A DNA stretch of 64,000 nt from CAHJXG01 sp964235485 (GTDB lineage: Bacteria; Pseudomonadota; Alphaproteobacteria; Acetobacterales; Acetobacteraceae). Below are positions 52,560 to 61,313 of the stretch, piece by piece. The stretch covers positions 1 through 64,000 of the forward strand of contig CAXSAZ010000010.1 in NCBI GenBank assembly GCA_964235485.1. Reading direction: 5' to 3'. The position numbers were made by a program, and so were the translations under genes. The notes beneath the pieces were generated by a model that saw only the letters and a list, made by a program, of their open reading frames with translations, was not told the DNA's origin and did no database searches. The stretch's first letter is position 1. Each line of letters starts with the position of its first letter.

Positions 52560-55500
52560 TCAGGCCGCCGCCTTGCGGTCGGCGTCGGCGCCGAACAGGT
52601 AATCCACGTCGTCCTGCTCCAAGGCGGACAGGTCCGCGCCCTCCGTAAAGGCGATGCTGGCCAGCTCCGCCTTGCGTTCCTGCAGTTCCAGGATGCGCTC
52701 CTCCACCGTGTCGGCGCCGATGAGCTTGTAAACGAACACGGACTTGGTTTGGCCGATGCGGTGGGCGCGGTCGGACGCCTGGTTCTCGACCGCCGGGTTC
52801 CACCAGGGGTCGTAGTGGATCACCGTGTCCGCGGCGGTGAGGTTCAGGCCGCGCCCGCCGGCCTTGAGGCTGATGAGGAACAGCGGCACTTCCCCGGCCT
52901 GGAACGCGCGCACCGGCTCGGCGCGGTCGCGGGTGTCGCCGCGCAGCTCGACAAAGGGGATGCCAGCTTCGGCCAGGCGCGGCTTGATCAGGTCGAGCAT
53001 GGAGGTGAACTGCGAGAACAGCAGGATGCGGCGGCCCTCGGGGATCATCTCAGACACCATTTCCAAGAGGTCATCGAGCTTGCTGCTGCTTTCGACCGTC
53101 CGCGCGGAAGGCAGCTTCACCAAGCGCGGGTCGCAGCAGACCTGGCGCAGCTTCAACAGCGCGTCCAGCACCACGATGCGGCTTTGCGCCAAGCTGCGCT
53201 CCGCCACCTGCTCGCGCACCCGCTCGTGCAGCATGGCCCGGATGCCCTCGTACAGCTCGCGCTGGTCCGGCGCCAGGGTGATGCGGCGCAGGATGGTGTG
53301 CTTGGGCGGCAGCTCCGTCGCCACCTCGGACTTGGTGCGGCGCAGGATGAACGGGCGGATGCGACGGACGAGCTGCACCCGCCTTGTGTCGTCGCGCCGC
53401 TTCTCGATGGGCGTACGGAACCGCTTGGTGAAGCCCTGGCGGTCGCCCAGCAGGCCCGGCATCAGGAACGCGAACTGCGACCACAGCTCCTCAAGGTTGT
53501 TCTCGATGGGCGTGCCGGACAGGCACAGGCGGTGGCGGCTGTCCAGCAGGCACACGGCGCGGGTGGCCTTGGCGGCCGGGCTTTTGATCGCCTGCGCCTC
53601 ATCCAGCACCACGACGTGCCAAGGCAGTGCCTTCATCTCCATTACGTCGCGGGCCAGCAGCGTGTAGGTGGTGATGACGACGTGGACGCCCTCAAGCGTT
53701 TGCCGCCGCTGGTGCCGGTCCAGGCCGTGCAGCACGGTCGTGGACAGATGCGGCGCGAACTTGCCGAGTTCCGCGGTCCAGTTGCTGATGAGGCTGGTCG
53801 GCACGACGATCAGCGCTGGGCAGTCGAGGCGCCCGGCGGCGTGCTCGAACACCAGATGCGCGATGGTCTGCGCGGTCTTGCCCAGGCCCATATCGTCCGC
53901 GAGGAAGCCACCTAGCCCATGAGCGCGCAAATGCTGCAGCCAATCCAAGCCCTGCTTCTGATACGGGCGCAGGTCGCCCTTGAAGGAAGCGGGCAGCACC
54001 ACCGGAGGGATGTCCGCCCCATCGCGGAACTGGCCGACATAGGACTTGATGGTGGCCGCGTTCTCGAACCGGGTGGAGACGACCTCCTCCAGTTCCAGCA
54101 CCGTCGCGGCCTCGGTCGCGGGCAGCAGCAGCGGCCCCTCCGCAACCCGCCCGGCGGACTCGATCAGATCGCCCATCACGGCCAGCAGCCGGCGCATCCG
54201 CTCGGCCGGCAGCTTCACCACGCGGCCATCGTCAAGCGTCGTGATCAACTCGTCGCCGACGACCTGCGCCGCGTCCAGGCCGCCCCGTTCGATCAAGCGG
54301 CTCAGGATCGGCAGCAAGGGCAGGCGCTCGCCGTCGATCTCGATGCCGAAATCGAGCGAGAAGCGGCCCGGCCCGGCGTCCGCCACCTGCACGTCGTAGC
54401 CGCCCACGGCCTCCACCAGACGCGGGCCGAAGTTGCCGTCGATCATGTTGCGCCAGCCGAGCGCCTGCAGCGCGGGCAGCCGCAGGGCGGTGAAGCGGTG
54501 CCACCGCTCGGCGGCGTCCGGACCGACATACACCAGCGCCCGGCGGCCCTTGGCGGACCGGCCCTCGGCGACGCGCATCTCCGTGAAGCCGTCCTGGCGC
54601 AGCATATCCAGGGCGGCTGTCTCCGCCGCCGGGTCACGGCGGACAAAGGAAGGGCCGGCCGCCGTGGACACGCGGACGAACTGCCGCTCGTCGTCGCCTT
54701 CCGTCAGCACGCCGCCGTAGTCGAAGTCGAGCGTGAGGGCGTCCAGCAGTTGCGGGCGGCCAAAGGCGTCGGGGCAATGCAGGCGGCGCAGGCGGATCAC
54801 GGGCGTGATCTCCGCCTCCACGACCGCCGGCTCGCTGCTGCGCGGGGCGATGGGCGCAGTCTCAATGGCCCGCGGGCGGATGGAGGCAACCGTCGCCGCC
54901 TTGCGCCGCAGGCGCACCCGGCCCACGGCGCCCGTCGCGCCATCGACGTACCACGGGCCGAACTCGCTTTGCAGCACCGCGGACTTGGGCGGCAGCTTGG
55001 GGCGCAGGTGGGCGTCGAAGGTGCGCACCTCGCCGCTGGCCAGGCGCTTGCCGGTCGCGGCCCAGCGGCCATGGCCCGAACTCACCAACTGCTGCAGCAC
55101 GTCCGGAAGCTGGCCGGCCTCGATGCCCGTCCGGGTGGCGTGGCCGCCGCCGAGCAGCCGGGCCAAGGAGCGGACCGCGGCGCCCACGGACGGGTCGGCC
55201 ATAAGTTGCCGCGGAGTCGCCGCCTCGACCTTGTGGGTCGTCTCACCGATGAACAAGCTGGCCACCACCGCGACGTGCGGGGCGTAACCCGGCGACAAAT
55301 CGAACACCACCCGGCGCTTTTCCGGCGCGGCCAGGCGGTCCAACATGCTGGCGGGCGCCGCGCGGCGCAACGCCGGGTAGCGTTCCAGCGCGGCGAACGC
55401 CGTGCCGGCCAAATGCGCGCAGGCCGGGGCCTGGCAGGTGCAGCGGGCGTTGAACGCGACCTGCCCCCCGTCGTCATAAGGTTCCAGAGTCGCGGTTTGC

Positions 55501-55649
55501 TGCTCGCCGCGGTCATCGACGACCCCGGTGATCGCCTCGCCGTCCAGCCCGACCTCGACGGCACCGATCAGCAGCAGGCTACGGCCCCGGGTCAGCGTGC
55601 GCGCATCGAACATGCAGCCGAGGTCTTCGGTGGAGAACCGCGTTGGCAT
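52560..55649 (-). CDS. SNF2/SWI2-family DEAD/DEAH helicase with N-terminal SWIM zinc finger
   Basis: A 1029-residue ATPase. It has a SWIM zinc finger (Cys70, Cys72, Cys77, His79: C-x-C-x4-C-x-H), a central adaptor region, then the Snf2 ATPase core: DDMGLGKTAQTIAHL (Walker A), VVLDEAQAIKSPAAKATRA (DEAQ box), LSGTPIENNLEELWSQF, then HelC motifs LLFSQFTSMLDLI, ISLKAGGRGLNLTAADTVIHYDPWWNPAVENQASDRAHRIGQTKSVFVYKLI. It translocates along double-stranded DNA or remodels protein-DNA complexes; exact cellular role of this RapA-unlike subgroup is not established. No adjacent nuclease suggests it is housekeeping rather than part of a defence cassette. Confidence 0.93.
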   Translation of the reverse strand: MPTRFSTEDLGCMFDARTLTRGRSLLLIGAVEVGLDGEAITGVVDDRGEQQTATLEPYDDGGQVAFNARCTCQAPACAHLAGTAFAALERYPALRRAAPASMLDRLAAPEKRRVVFDLSPGYAPHVAVVASLFIGETTHKVEAATPRQLMADPSVGAAVRSLARLLGGGHATRTGIEAGQLPDVLQQLVSSGHGRWAATGKRLASGEVRTFDAHLRPKLPPKSAVLQSEFGPWYVDGATGAVGRVRLRRKAATVASIRPRAIETAPIAPRSSEPAVVEAEITPVIRLRRLHCPDAFGRPQLLDALTLDFDYGGVLTEGDDERQFVRVSTAAGPSFVRRDPAAETAALDMLRQDGFTEMRVAEGRSAKGRRALVYVGPDAAERWHRFTALRLPALQALGWRNMIDGNFGPRLVEAVGGYDVQVADAGPGRFSLDFGIEIDGERLPLLPILSRLIERGGLDAAQVVGDELITTLDDGRVVKLPAERMRRLLAVMGDLIESAGRVAEGPLLLPATEAATVLELEEVVSTRFENAATIKSYVGQFRDGADIPPVVLPASFKGDLRPYQKQGLDWLQHLRAHGLGGFLADDMGLGKTAQTIAHLVFEHAAGRLDCPALIVVPTSLISNWTAELGKFAPHLSTTVLHGLDRHQRRQTLEGVHVVITTYTLLARDVMEMKALPWHVVVLDEAQAIKSPAAKATRAVCLLDSRHRLCLSGTPIENNLEELWSQFAFLMPGLLGDRQGFTKRFRTPIEKRRDDTRRVQLVRRIRPFILRRTKSEVATELPPKHTILRRITLAPDQRELYEGIRAMLHERVREQVAERSLAQSRIVVLDALLKLRQVCCDPRLVKLPSARTVESSSKLDDLLEMVSEMIPEGRRILLFSQFTSMLDLIKPRLAEAGIPFVELRGDTRDRAEPVRAFQAGEVPLFLISLKAGGRGLNLTAADTVIHYDPWWNPAVENQASDRAHRIGQTKSVFVYKLIGADTVEERILELQERKAELASIAFTEGADLSALEQDDVDYLFGADADRKAAA

Positions 55650-55724
55650 GGGAACAGGGAATCCTTGGTGGCGGGCGAGATCGGCCCGGTAGTGTAACCG
55701 ATCTCGCCGGGCTATGCGCGCCCT

Positions 55725-56987
55725 TTAAGCAAGCGCCGCGCGCACCTGCCCGTGGTAGTCCTGGTCCGGCACCGGACCCACGAGCGAAACGGTCGGATTG
55801 CTCGCGACCATCATGCGCGCGGCGGCCTTCACGTCGTCGAGAGTCACGGCCTCGACCTTCCGCATCGCGTCCTCGGGCGTCATGATCGTGCCGTGCTCGA
55901 ACAGGCTGCCGGCGATGCCGCGGGCCAGGCTGAACGGCCGCTCCTTGGCCGTGGCCAGGCCGACCAGCAGCGAGTTCTTCGCCCGCGTCATGTCTGTTTC
56001 CGAGACATGGGCCGTGGCCTTGGCGATCTCGCCGCAGGCGACGGTCAGCAGCTCGTCCACGTGCTTCGCCGTGGTGCCGGCGAACATCACCAGCTCGCCG
56101 TGGTCCGCGCCATGGTCGGAATAAGCGCTCACCGAGTATACCAGGCCGCGCTTTTCCCGCACCTCCTGGAACAACGGCGAGGACATGCCGCCGCCGAGCG
56201 CCCTGGCCATGACCTTGTGCGACCAAACCGCGGGATCGGTTTCCGGCACCGATTGCAGGCCCAGCAGGATCGTCACCTGCTCGAAGTCCTTGTCGGTGTT
56301 GCGGACGTGCCCGCCGACGTATTGCGCGGGGGACACCGTGACCGGCTCGGCGCGGCTGGGCAGGGCGCTGAAGTGTTCCGCCACGTGCTCGGCGAAGGTC
56401 TGGTGGCTGAAGTCGCCGGTGCCCACGACGACCATGTTCTCGGCGAAGTAGTTCTGCCCGACGAAATCCGTGAAGTAGTCCCGCGTCACCTGCTCGATCA
56501 GCGCGGCGCGGCCCAGGATCGGGCGGCCGATGCTCTGCCCGGGGTAGGCGGTCAGGCCATAGCCGTCATAGGCGACGTGCGACGGGTTGTCGGCGCTGCG
56601 GCGGATTTCCTGCAGGATCACGCCCTTCTCGGTCGCGATGTCGGCCTCGTTGTAGGTGGATGCCGTCAAGACGTCGCCTAGGATCGCGACCGACTGCGCC
56701 ACCGTGCTTTTCAAGCCCGTCACGAAGTAGCAGGTCATGTCGTGCGAGGTGAAGGCGTTGATGTTGCTGCCCAGCACCTCGATCTCCGCGCCGATCTGCA
56801 GGGCGCTGCGCGTCTTGGTGCCCTTGAACGCCATGTGCTCCAGGAAGTGCGCGATGCCGTTGTTGGCCTCCGTCTCGTTCCGGGCGCCCGCCTTGACGAA
56901 AGCGGCGACGGCGGCGCTGTCGAAGCCGGGCAGATTGACGGACACGACCCGAAGGCCGTTCGGAAGGACGGTCTGTTCGATGTTCAT
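55725..56987 (-). CDS. M16-family zinc metallopeptidase (mitochondrial processing peptidase-like)
   Basis: A 420-residue insulinase/pitrilysin-type protease. The zinc motif H-x-x-E-H is intact (His47, Glu50, His51 in GIAHFLEHMAFKGT) and the third ligand Glu lies in the ATEKGVILQEIRRS helix. The second half keeps REKRGLVYSVSAYSDHGADHG and the SLARGIAGSLFEHGTIM region. It is the single-chain bacterial homologue of the MPP beta subunit. No signal peptide is seen, so it is probably cytoplasmic. I use the ATG at 56987; an in-frame ATG nine bases upstream (MACM) is also possible. It is divergent from rplY across about 212 bp. Confidence 0.93.
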   Translation of the reverse strand: MNIEQTVLPNGLRVVSVNLPGFDSAAVAAFVKAGARNETEANNGIAHFLEHMAFKGTKTRSALQIGAEIEVLGSNINAFTSHDMTCYFVTGLKSTVAQSVAILGDVLTASTYNEADIATEKGVILQEIRRSADNPSHVAYDGYGLTAYPGQSIGRPILGRAALIEQVTRDYFTDFVGQNYFAENMVVVGTGDFSHQTFAEHVAEHFSALPSRAEPVTVSPAQYVGGHVRNTDKDFEQVTILLGLQSVPETDPAVWSHKVMARALGGGMSSPLFQEVREKRGLVYSVSAYSDHGADHGELVMFAGTTAKHVDELLTVACGEIAKATAHVSETDMTRAKNSLLVGLATAKERPFSLARGIAGSLFEHGTIMTPEDAMRKVEAVTLDDVKAAARMMVASNPTVSLVGPVPDQDYHGQVRAALA

Positions 56988-57199
56988 GCAGGCCATGTGG
57001 GGTGGTGTTCGGCAAAAGTCAGCCGGTCCCGCGCCCATTGGCGAACGGGGACGGCGAATTTTTCTCAGGGCTCCAGACCCTCGCGCACGCCTGGCCTGGA
57101 CCGCCCGGCGCGGCTTGCCCAACCGGCAGCAATCCGCTACACCGCCCGCCGCGCGTTGGCACCCCTGGAGGCCGACGCAATACCTGTTAGGAGCCAGCC

Positions 57200-57877
57200 A
57201 TGGCCAATTACGTCACGATCGAGGCCGAGGCGCGCGAGCGGGCCGGCAAGGGTGGGGCACGCGCATCCCGCCGGGCCGGCATGGTGCCCGGCGTCATCTA
57301 CGGCGCCAGGCAGCCGCCGGCCCTGGTGCAGCTCGATCCGCGCCTCGTGGTGCGCGAGCTGCAGCGCGGCGGCTGGCGGTCGCGTCTTTATGAGGTACAA
57401 GTCGCCGGCGCCCCGTCGCGCGCCCTGATCCGCGAGGTGCAGTTCCACCCGGTCTCGGATAAGCCGATCCACGTCGATTTCCAGCGCCTGGCCGCCGGTG
57501 AGCGCATCCGCGTGTCTGTGGCAGTGCAGTTCCAGGGCGAGGCGACCTCGCCCGGCTTGAAGCGCGGCGGCGTCTTGAACGTGGTGCGCCTCAACGTCGA
57601 AGTGCTGGCCGATCCCGACAGCGTGCCGGAAGCGTTCCAGGCCGACCTGTCCGCGCTCGACATCAACGACAACGTGCGCTGGTCCGACCTCCAGGGCACC
57701 GGGGACGTGAAGCCGGTGATCACGGGCCGCGACTTCGTGATCGCAACGGTGGCCGCGCCCTCCAAGCTGCCCGACGCGCCGGCCGACTCGAACGCGCCCG
57801 CCGCGGCGGCGCCGGCCAAGGGGGCAAAGGGCGCAGCGCCCGCCAAGGCCGCGGCCAAGCCGGCCGCCAAGAAGTAA
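57200..57877 (+). CDS. rplY: 50S ribosomal protein L25 (CTC family)
   Basis: A 225-residue long-form L25 that binds 5S rRNA. N-terminal L25 fold (ITIEAEARERAGKGGARASRRAGMVPGVIYG, here VTIEAEARER), then the CTC beta domain (GGVLNVVRLNVEVLADPDSVPEAFQADLSALDINDNVRWSDL), ending in an Ala/Lys/Pro tail that is common in alphaproteobacteria. A TAGGAG ribosome-binding site precedes the ATG. It is followed 16 bp later by pth, the usual order. Confidence 0.96.
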   Translation: MANYVTIEAEARERAGKGGARASRRAGMVPGVIYGARQPPALVQLDPRLVVRELQRGGWRSRLYEVQVAGAPSRALIREVQFHPVSDKPIHVDFQRLAAGERIRVSVAVQFQGEATSPGLKRGGVLNVVRLNVEVLADPDSVPEAFQADLSALDINDNVRWSDLQGTGDVKPVITGRDFVIATVAAPSKLPDAPADSNAPAAAAPAKGAKGAAPAKAAAKPAAKK

Positions 57878-57893
57878 GGACAACTCGCCGGCC

Positions 57894-58478
57894 GTGCTGC
57901 TCTGGGTCGGCCTGGGCAACCCGGAGCCTGCGATGGCCCGGCAGCGCCACAACATCGGTTTCATGGCCATCGACGCGGTCGCGCGCCGCCACGGGTTCGG
58001 CCCGTGGCGGCAGCGGTTCAAGGGCTGGACCGCCGAGGGCAGCGTGGGAACCGAGCGCGTGACCGCCCTCAAGCCCGCCACCTACATGAACGCCAGCGGC
58101 GAAAGCGTGCAGGCGGCGGCGGCCTTCTACAAACTGGCCCCGGGCGCAATCACGGCGTTCCATGACGAGCTTGACCTGGCGCCCGGCAAAGTCCGGGTGA
58201 AGCGCGGGGGCGGTGCCGCCGGGCACAACGGGTTGCGCAGCATGGACCGCATCCTGGGCACGCCGGAGTATTGGCGGGTCCGGCTCGGCATCGGGCACCC
58301 CGGCGACAAGGCGCGGGTGCATGGCCACGTGCTCGGCGATTTCCACAAGACCGACGGAGCCTGGCTCGCCGCTCTGCTGGACGTGGTGGCGGACGCGGTG
58401 CCCCTGCTGACGGCCGGCAAGCCGGAAGAGTTCATGACGCGCGTGGCCCTGCTGACGCAGGCAGAAGGGACAAGGTAG
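57894..58478 (+). CDS. pth: Peptidyl-tRNA hydrolase
   Basis: A 194-residue esterase that recycles tRNA from dropped-off peptidyl-tRNA. It has GLGNPEPAMARQRHNIGFMAID with catalytic His19 and Asn9, the KPATYMNASGESV block with the substrate Asn, HDELDLAPGKVRVKRGGGAAGHNGLRSM with the catalytic Asp and second Asn. A GTG start is used. It is 1 bp before the ychF start, so translationally linked. Confidence 0.96.
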   Translation: MLLWVGLGNPEPAMARQRHNIGFMAIDAVARRHGFGPWRQRFKGWTAEGSVGTERVTALKPATYMNASGESVQAAAAFYKLAPGAITAFHDELDLAPGKVRVKRGGGAAGHNGLRSMDRILGTPEYWRVRLGIGHPGDKARVHGHVLGDFHKTDGAWLAALLDVVADAVPLLTAGKPEEFMTRVALLTQAEGTR

Positions 58479-58479
58479 G

Positions 58480-59574
58480 ATGGGCTTCAACTGCGGCATC
58501 GTCGGGCTGCCCAATGTCGGCAAGAGCACGCTGTTCAACGCGCTGACCGCCACGGCGGCGGCGCAGGCGGCGAACTACCCGTTCTGCACCATCGAGCCGA
58601 ACGTCGGCCGGGTTGCGGTGCCCGATCCCCGGCTGGCCTTGCTCGCCACCATCGGCAAGTCCAAGGCGGTCGTGCCGACCAGCTTGGAGTTCGTCGATAT
58701 CGCCGGGCTGGTGCGCGGCGCGTCGCGCGGCGAGGGCTTGGGCAACCAGTTCCTGGCCAACATCCGGGAAGTGGACGCGATCATCCATGTCCTGCGCTGC
58801 TTCGAGGATGGCGACGTGACCCACGTGGAGGGCAGCGTCGATCCGATCCGCGACGCCGAGACGGTGGAAACCGAGCTGATGCTGGCCGACCTCGACAGCC
58901 TGGAGCGCCGCCTACCGGCCGCGCAGAAGCGGGCGCGCGGCGGCGACCGGGAGCAGCAGGCTTTGGTGGCGCTGATGGAGCCGATCATCACCGCGCTGCA
59001 GGCCGGGCGACCCGCCCGCACCGTCATTCCGCCGGACCAGGTTGAGGCCGCGAAGCGCCTGCAACTGATGACCAGCAAGCCCGTGCTGTATGTCTGCAAC
59101 GTCGAGGAAAGCGCCGCCGCGACCGGCAACGCGCACGCGGCCCGGGTGGCGGAGCGCGCCGCGGCGGAAGGCGCGGGCGTCGTGACCGTCTCCGCCGCCA
59201 TCGAGGCGGAGGTGAGTCTCTTGGCGGAGGAGGACCGGCGGGAGTTCCTGGACGGGCTGGGCTTGCAGGACAGCGGCCTCGACCGGGTGATCCGCGCCGG
59301 CTACGCGCTGTTGGGGCTGATTACCTACTTCACGGTGGGACCGAAGGAAACGCGAGCCTGGACCATCGTGCGCGGTACCAAGGCGCCGCAGGCGGCAGCG
59401 GTGATCCACAACGATTTCGAGCGCGGCTTCATCGCCTGCGAGACCATCGGCTGCGAGGATTACGTCGCGCTCAAGGGCGAGGCCGGGGCGAAGGAGGCGG
59501 GCAAGATGCGCGTCGAGGGCCGCGACTACGTGGTACGCGACGGCGACGTGCTGCTGTTCCGCTTCAACGTTTAG
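58480..59574 (+). CDS. ychF: Redox-regulated/ribosome-associated ATPase YchF (OLA1 family)
   Basis: A 364-residue Obg-like P-loop protein that prefers ATP. G1 is GLPNVGKSTLFNALT, the PFCTIEPNVGRV switch and the DIAGLVRGASRGEGLGNQFLANIREVDAIIHVLRCF block are diagnostic of YchF. The C-terminal TGS domain (GLITYFTVGPKETRAWTIVRGTKAPQAAAVIHNDFERGFIACE) is complete. Together with rplY and pth it forms a translation-linked cluster. Its stop overlaps the stop of the convergent VOC pseudogene by four bases. Confidence 0.97.
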   Translation: MGFNCGIVGLPNVGKSTLFNALTATAAAQAANYPFCTIEPNVGRVAVPDPRLALLATIGKSKAVVPTSLEFVDIAGLVRGASRGEGLGNQFLANIREVDAIIHVLRCFEDGDVTHVEGSVDPIRDAETVETELMLADLDSLERRLPAAQKRARGGDREQQALVALMEPIITALQAGRPARTVIPPDQVEAAKRLQLMTSKPVLYVCNVEESAAATGNAHAARVAERAAAEGAGVVTVSAAIEAEVSLLAEEDRREFLDGLGLQDSGLDRVIRAGYALLGLITYFTVGPKETRAWTIVRGTKAPQAAAVIHNDFERGFIACETIGCEDYVALKGEAGAKEAGKMRVEGRDYVVRDGDVLLFRFNV

Positions 59575-59975
59575 CCTGCCGCCGCGATCTCGTCGTAACC
59601 GCGGTTGAGGAACTCAATCAGGCACAAGCCGTGCCCGAATGGGTCCGCCAAGCCCACGATCTTGCCCCAAGCCTCCACTCGGACCCCGCGCTCCACCTGA
59701 GCGCCCGCTTTGACCGCTCGGGACAGCGCGTTGTCCATGTGCTCCACGACGATGTCCAGGTGTACCGGGGTTCAATGCCGCTCATAGGTGCGTCGGCACC
59801 CGGGAGCAGCCACGGTTCCAACAGCTTTTTCCAGAAGCCACACCGGGGCCGGCCACCCCGTCAGCTCCGCTCCCCCTTGACCCAAACGCCGCCGGACGTC
59901 CAGGCCGAACGCCTGCGTGTAGAACGCGACTGCCTGCTTGAGATCGGGCACGTCGATGTTCACCAGCATCGTCAC
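59571..59975 (-). pseudogene. VOC-family (glyoxalase/bleomycin-resistance-like) gene interrupted by one in-frame TGA
   Basis: Reading one frame from the ATG at 59975 gives MTMLVNIDVPDLKQAVAFYT and about 134 codons ending at a TAA at 59571, with all the usual VOC landmarks (AFYTQAFGLDVRRR, WLLEKAVGT, VHLDIVVEHMDNALSRAVKAGA, GLADPFGHGLCLIEF). Codon 68 (59774-59772) is TGA, where the family has a Trp in the R-H-W-T-P-V-H-L-D run. The bases on both sides stay in frame, so a single TGG-to-TGA change explains the break. It could be a recent pseudogene, a sequencing error or, less likely, read-through. Its start overlaps the stop of the next gene upstream by four bases. Confidence 0.8.
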
Positions 59976-60727
59976 GGCTGCGCCGATCCGCCGCCGGCAA
60001 GATCGGGCAGATCATTGGAGATCGCGAGCAGCGTCGCCTCCGGGGGAAGGCTGTCCGCGGTGCCCAGCATCAAGGCGGCCGTGCGTCTGGCCAACTCCGA
60101 AAGGCGAGTCAGGGCTGCATCCGCGCCGATAGTGGACTGCTCCGCCGCCCGAAGGACCCGGAGCGCGACGAGGCCGACAACGGCGAACGCTTCCTGCAGC
60201 AAGTCTTCCAGCGGCATGGCCTGGCTCGCAGCAGGGTCGAGCGGGACCCGGGCAACCACGGCGTCGCCGAGCTGTCCGCGGGTGTTCCAGCCGCCGATGG
60301 GCGCGAAGCCTGGGTTGGAGCCTGCAAAGATGCCGGCGAGCCGTGCAACCTCGGCTGAGCAGGCCTCGTGCGGCGCGGCGCCGCCGGCCCGGGCGATCAA
60401 GAGGGCGATGTAGCCGTCCACCAGGCTGCGCACGACGGCGAGGCTGCCGAGGTAGTTGGGATGGTCGGCCCGCGCGAGGGCCGGCCCGGCGGGACCCGCC
60501 TCCGTGCGGGCGCGCCATTCCTGCCGCAGCGCCTCGCCATAGTCGAACAGGGCCGCATGGCGCCGGCCGGTCCGCCGCCGGGCTAGGGCCAGGAGGTCGC
60601 CGTGGACGCGGTGCACCCGCCCGGCCTGCATCAGACGCAGCCAGAACACCGCCCGGCGCGCCGTCCAGGCTGGGGCCAAGCGCGGCGGCATCGGCCAGCC
60701 TTGCGGCGTCACACGCTGCTTGCGCAT
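59972..60727 (-). CDS. Hypothetical protein, helical, function unknown
   Basis: A 251-residue protein I do not recognise. It is Ala/Arg/Leu-rich with several amphipathic helices (AVFWLRLMQAGRVHRVHGDLLALARRR, DLLQEAFAVVGLVALRVLRAAEQSTIG) and no clear membrane segment or catalytic motif. It overlaps the VOC gene by four bases (ATGA), so the pair was probably a transcription unit before the VOC gene was broken. ATG at 60727 is the start; a GTG immediately upstream at 60730 is also in frame. Confidence 0.6.
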   Translation of the reverse strand: MRKQRVTPQGWPMPPRLAPAWTARRAVFWLRLMQAGRVHRVHGDLLALARRRTGRRHAALFDYGEALRQEWRARTEAGPAGPALARADHPNYLGSLAVVRSLVDGYIALLIARAGGAAPHEACSAEVARLAGIFAGSNPGFAPIGGWNTRGQLGDAVVARVPLDPAASQAMPLEDLLQEAFAVVGLVALRVLRAAEQSTIGADAALTRLSELARRTAALMLGTADSLPPEATLLAISNDLPDLAGGGSAQP

Positions 60728-60766
60728 CACTTGTGCTTCACCCTTTGCAACTCATTCGCGTCATGG

Positions 60767-60778
60767 AGCCTTAAGGCT
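60767..60778. promoter_or_regulatory. Perfect 12-bp palindrome in the yidB upstream region
   Basis: AGCCTTAAGGCT (60767-60778) is a perfect dyad in the 102 bp gap between two divergent genes, the hypothetical gene and the YidB-like gene. A possible operator; no known regulator adjoins. Confidence 0.3.
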
Positions 60779-60829
60779 ACCACGGCGGCATCGGCCGCGG
60801 CAGCAGAACAAAGGTGGAGAGAACAAATC

Positions 60830-61294
60830 ATGGGTATTCTTGACGGCATTCTTGGCAGCGTGCTCGGCGGCAGCAGCAACGCGGGGCCGCTGCAATCCAT
60901 CCTCGGCTCCGTGCTGGGCGGCGGGCAGGCGCAGCAGCAGCAACAAGGCGGCTTGGGCGGCGCGCTTGGCGGCATGTTGGGCGGCGGCGGCGGGCTGGGC
61001 GGTCTGCTCGGCCAGTTCCAGCAGGCCGGGCTGGGCCACGTCGCGCAGTCCTGGGTCGGTAACGGCGCGAACCAGCAGGTTTCTCCCGATCAGTTGCACC
61101 AGGTGTTCGGCGACCAGCAGGTGAACCAATGGTCGCAGCAGACCGGTATGCCGAAGCAGGACCTGCTGTCCCAGCTTTCGCAGTACCTGCCGCACGCCGT
61201 GGACCGGATGACCCCGCAGGGCCAGGTTCCCGCGGAGGAAGGCGGCAGCGCGTTCGACGGCGCAGGAGTCAACATGGGCACGCGCACCGTCTGA
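60830..61294 (+). CDS. YidB-family (DUF937) protein
   Basis: A 154-residue protein with the GILDGILGSVLGGSS start, a Gln/Gly-rich low-complexity segment (QAQQQQQGGLGGALGGMLGGGGGLGGLLGQF) and the YidB core (GHVAQSWVGNGANQQVSPDQLHQVFGDQQVNQWSQQTGMPKQDLLSQLSQYLPHAVDRMTPQG). Family function is unknown. The start ATG at 60830 has GGAGA upstream. It is convergent with the peptide-transport operon across 19 bp. Confidence 0.88.
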   Translation: MGILDGILGSVLGGSSNAGPLQSILGSVLGGGQAQQQQQGGLGGALGGMLGGGGGLGGLLGQFQQAGLGHVAQSWVGNGANQQVSPDQLHQVFGDQQVNQWSQQTGMPKQDLLSQLSQYLPHAVDRMTPQGQVPAEEGGSAFDGAGVNMGTRTV

Positions 61295-61313
61295 CGCGCG
61301 GCGGCGGCCTAGC

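Noticed and set aside
59772..59774. TGA in the VOC gene as selenocysteine or recoded Trp
   Set aside because: The family has Trp, not Cys, at this site; a SECIS-like structure is not apparent and other genes here use TGA as stop normally.
59618..59821. Separate short frame in the VOC region suggesting two compensating frameshifts
   Set aside because: The original frame stays open to the TAA apart from one TGA and gives the expected residues R-H-stop-T-P-V-H-L-D, so one nonsense change is simpler.
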